A stretch of 6,444 nucleotides of DNA from positions 4,662 through 11,105 of the forward strand of contig DIDS01000031.1 in assembly GCA_002418265.1 (NCBI GenBank), in the 5' to 3' direction. Every line of letters starts with the position of its first letter. The first letter of the stretch is position 1. The DNA is from Acidimicrobiia bacterium UBA5794. Lineage in GTDB: Bacteria > Actinomycetota > Acidimicrobiia > Spongiisociales > UBA5794. Below, piece by piece: positions 6,190-6,444 of the stretch. Below the pieces are notes generated by a model. The model did no database searches, was not told the DNA's origin, and worked only from the letters and a program-made list of their open reading frames with translations. A program made the position numbers and the translations under genes.

Positions 6190-6300
6190 ATGTGTTCCGT
6201 CGTGTTTGATGCTCCCTGGCACCTCGGAGACACCCTACCCATCGGAAACCTTACCGTCTCGACACCTGCAGTGTCTCGTGCCAGGAGGGCTCTTTCATGA
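6190..6300 (+). CDS. Possible leader peptide ORF, 36 codons
   Basis: The frame runs from ATG 6190 to TGA 6298-6300 and would encode 36 residues, beginning MCSVVFDAPWHLG and ending SRARRALS. The last codons overlap the start of the next gene in an ATGA arrangement, a classic sign of translational coupling. GGAGGAG (6171-6177) lies 12 bases upstream of the ATG, which is longer than ideal. The ORF runs straight through both arms of the inverted repeat at 6211-6290, so ribosomes translating it would disrupt that structure. The peptide matches nothing I recognise. It may be a real regulatory leader or a chance frame. Confidence 0.35.
   Translation: MCSVVFDAPWHLGDTLPIGNLTVSTPAVSRARRALS
6211..6290 (+). 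promoter_or_regulatory. Hairpin able to sequester the SD of the right-end gene
   Basis: Bases 6211-6222 can pair with 6278-6290 (11 Watson-Crick pairs, one G-U, one bulged A at 6286). Bases 6227-6233 (GAGACAC) can then pair with 6271-6277 (GTGTCTC), leaving a 4-base bulge (6223-6226) and a 37-base loop. The right arm contains the whole Shine-Dalgarno AGGAGGG (6283-6289). A competing short hairpin, GACAC (6261-6265) with GTGTC (6271-6275), uses the same bases and would break the inner half of the long stem. Two mutually exclusive folds plus a coupled leader ORF suggest translational control; this is inferred from pairing only. Confidence 0.45.
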
Positions 6301-6444
6301 AACCCAACACTCGCCTGATCACGGCATGGGAAGAGTTGGAGGCAACTCGAGTGATGAATTGTCGGTTGTCTGATATGGGGTTCGAGGCGCCGTTGGCTTG
6401 GAATCTGAATTATTTTGTGCTTGGCACGATTCGGTTTGAGTTGT
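6297..6444 (+). CDS. Unrecognised gene, 5' part only
   Basis: An open frame starts at ATG 6297 and runs off the window edge after 49 complete codons, beginning MKPNTRLITAWEELEATRVM and continuing with a WNLNYFVLGTIRFEL segment. The start is well supported: AGGAGGG (6283-6289) ends 7 bases before it, and an in-frame TGA at 6207 with no better start in between rules out a much longer upstream extension. No signal peptide, helix-turn-helix or catalytic motif is visible in this short piece, and I cannot assign a family. The visible part is rich in G and T with many TTG and few C-ending codons, unlike the minus-strand genes. This could reflect horizontal acquisition or just a short sample. It is transcribed divergently from the oxidoreductase gene. 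Confidence 0.6.
   Translation, partial: MKPNTRLITAWEELEATRVMNCRLSDMGFEAPLAWNLNYFVLGTIRFEL

Larger units (their letters stand above)
6082..6296. other. Divergent intergenic region
   Basis: About 215 bases separate the divergent oxidoreductase gene and the partial right-end gene. The half nearest the oxidoreductase holds a long imperfect palindrome (6120-6148). The other half holds a possible 36-codon leader ORF and a large inverted repeat covering the ribosome binding site of the right-end gene. I could not identify a convincing -35/-10 pair in either direction. Confidence 0.6.

Overview
The window is a moderately GC-rich bacterial fragment with four complete minus-strand genes and one partial plus-strand gene at the right edge. 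A free-living actinobacterium is the best guess, possibly of the Acidimicrobiia type. The reasons are the Thr/Ala/Glu-rich linker behind the lipoprotein Cys, the protein style and the GC-leaning codon use. This assignment is inference, because no rRNA or other marker is present. The first 16 bases are a pure G run, which looks like a read or contig end artefact.

Layout from right to left, the direction of minus-strand transcription: 6297->6444 (+) is an unrecognised gene cut by the window edge. It is preceded by a possible 36-codon leader ORF and a large inverted repeat that can bury its Shine-Dalgarno sequence. The divergent intergenic region also carries a near-perfect 29-bp palindrome. 6081->3667 (-) is a cytoplasmic-type molybdopterin S-/N-oxide reductase of the BisC/TorA/DMSO reductase family. 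After a 361-bp gene-free stretch come kdgK-like (3305->2151) and eda-like (2112->1465) genes, 38 bp apart and probably one operon. After 208 bp comes an NMT1/THI5-like ABC substrate-binding lipoprotein (1256->42).

Functionally, the PfkB kinase and the aldolase form the end of an Entner-Doudoroff-type sugar-acid route: 2-keto-3-deoxy-gluconate is phosphorylated to KDPG, then cleaved to pyruvate and glyceraldehyde-3-phosphate. The upstream regions of kdgK-eda and of the binding-protein gene share two motifs at exactly the same spacing: a CAGA-NN-TCTG palindrome and, 22 bp downstream, ACTGTACCG. I infer that the orphan binding protein and the kinase/aldolase pair are controlled by one regulator, and so may serve uptake and breakdown of the same or a related substrate. 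The oxidoreductase shows no such motif and may be functionally independent.

No RNA gene, CRISPR array, insertion sequence or origin was seen. The most interesting items are the shared bipartite promoter motif and the leader-ORF/SD-sequestering hairpin at the right end.
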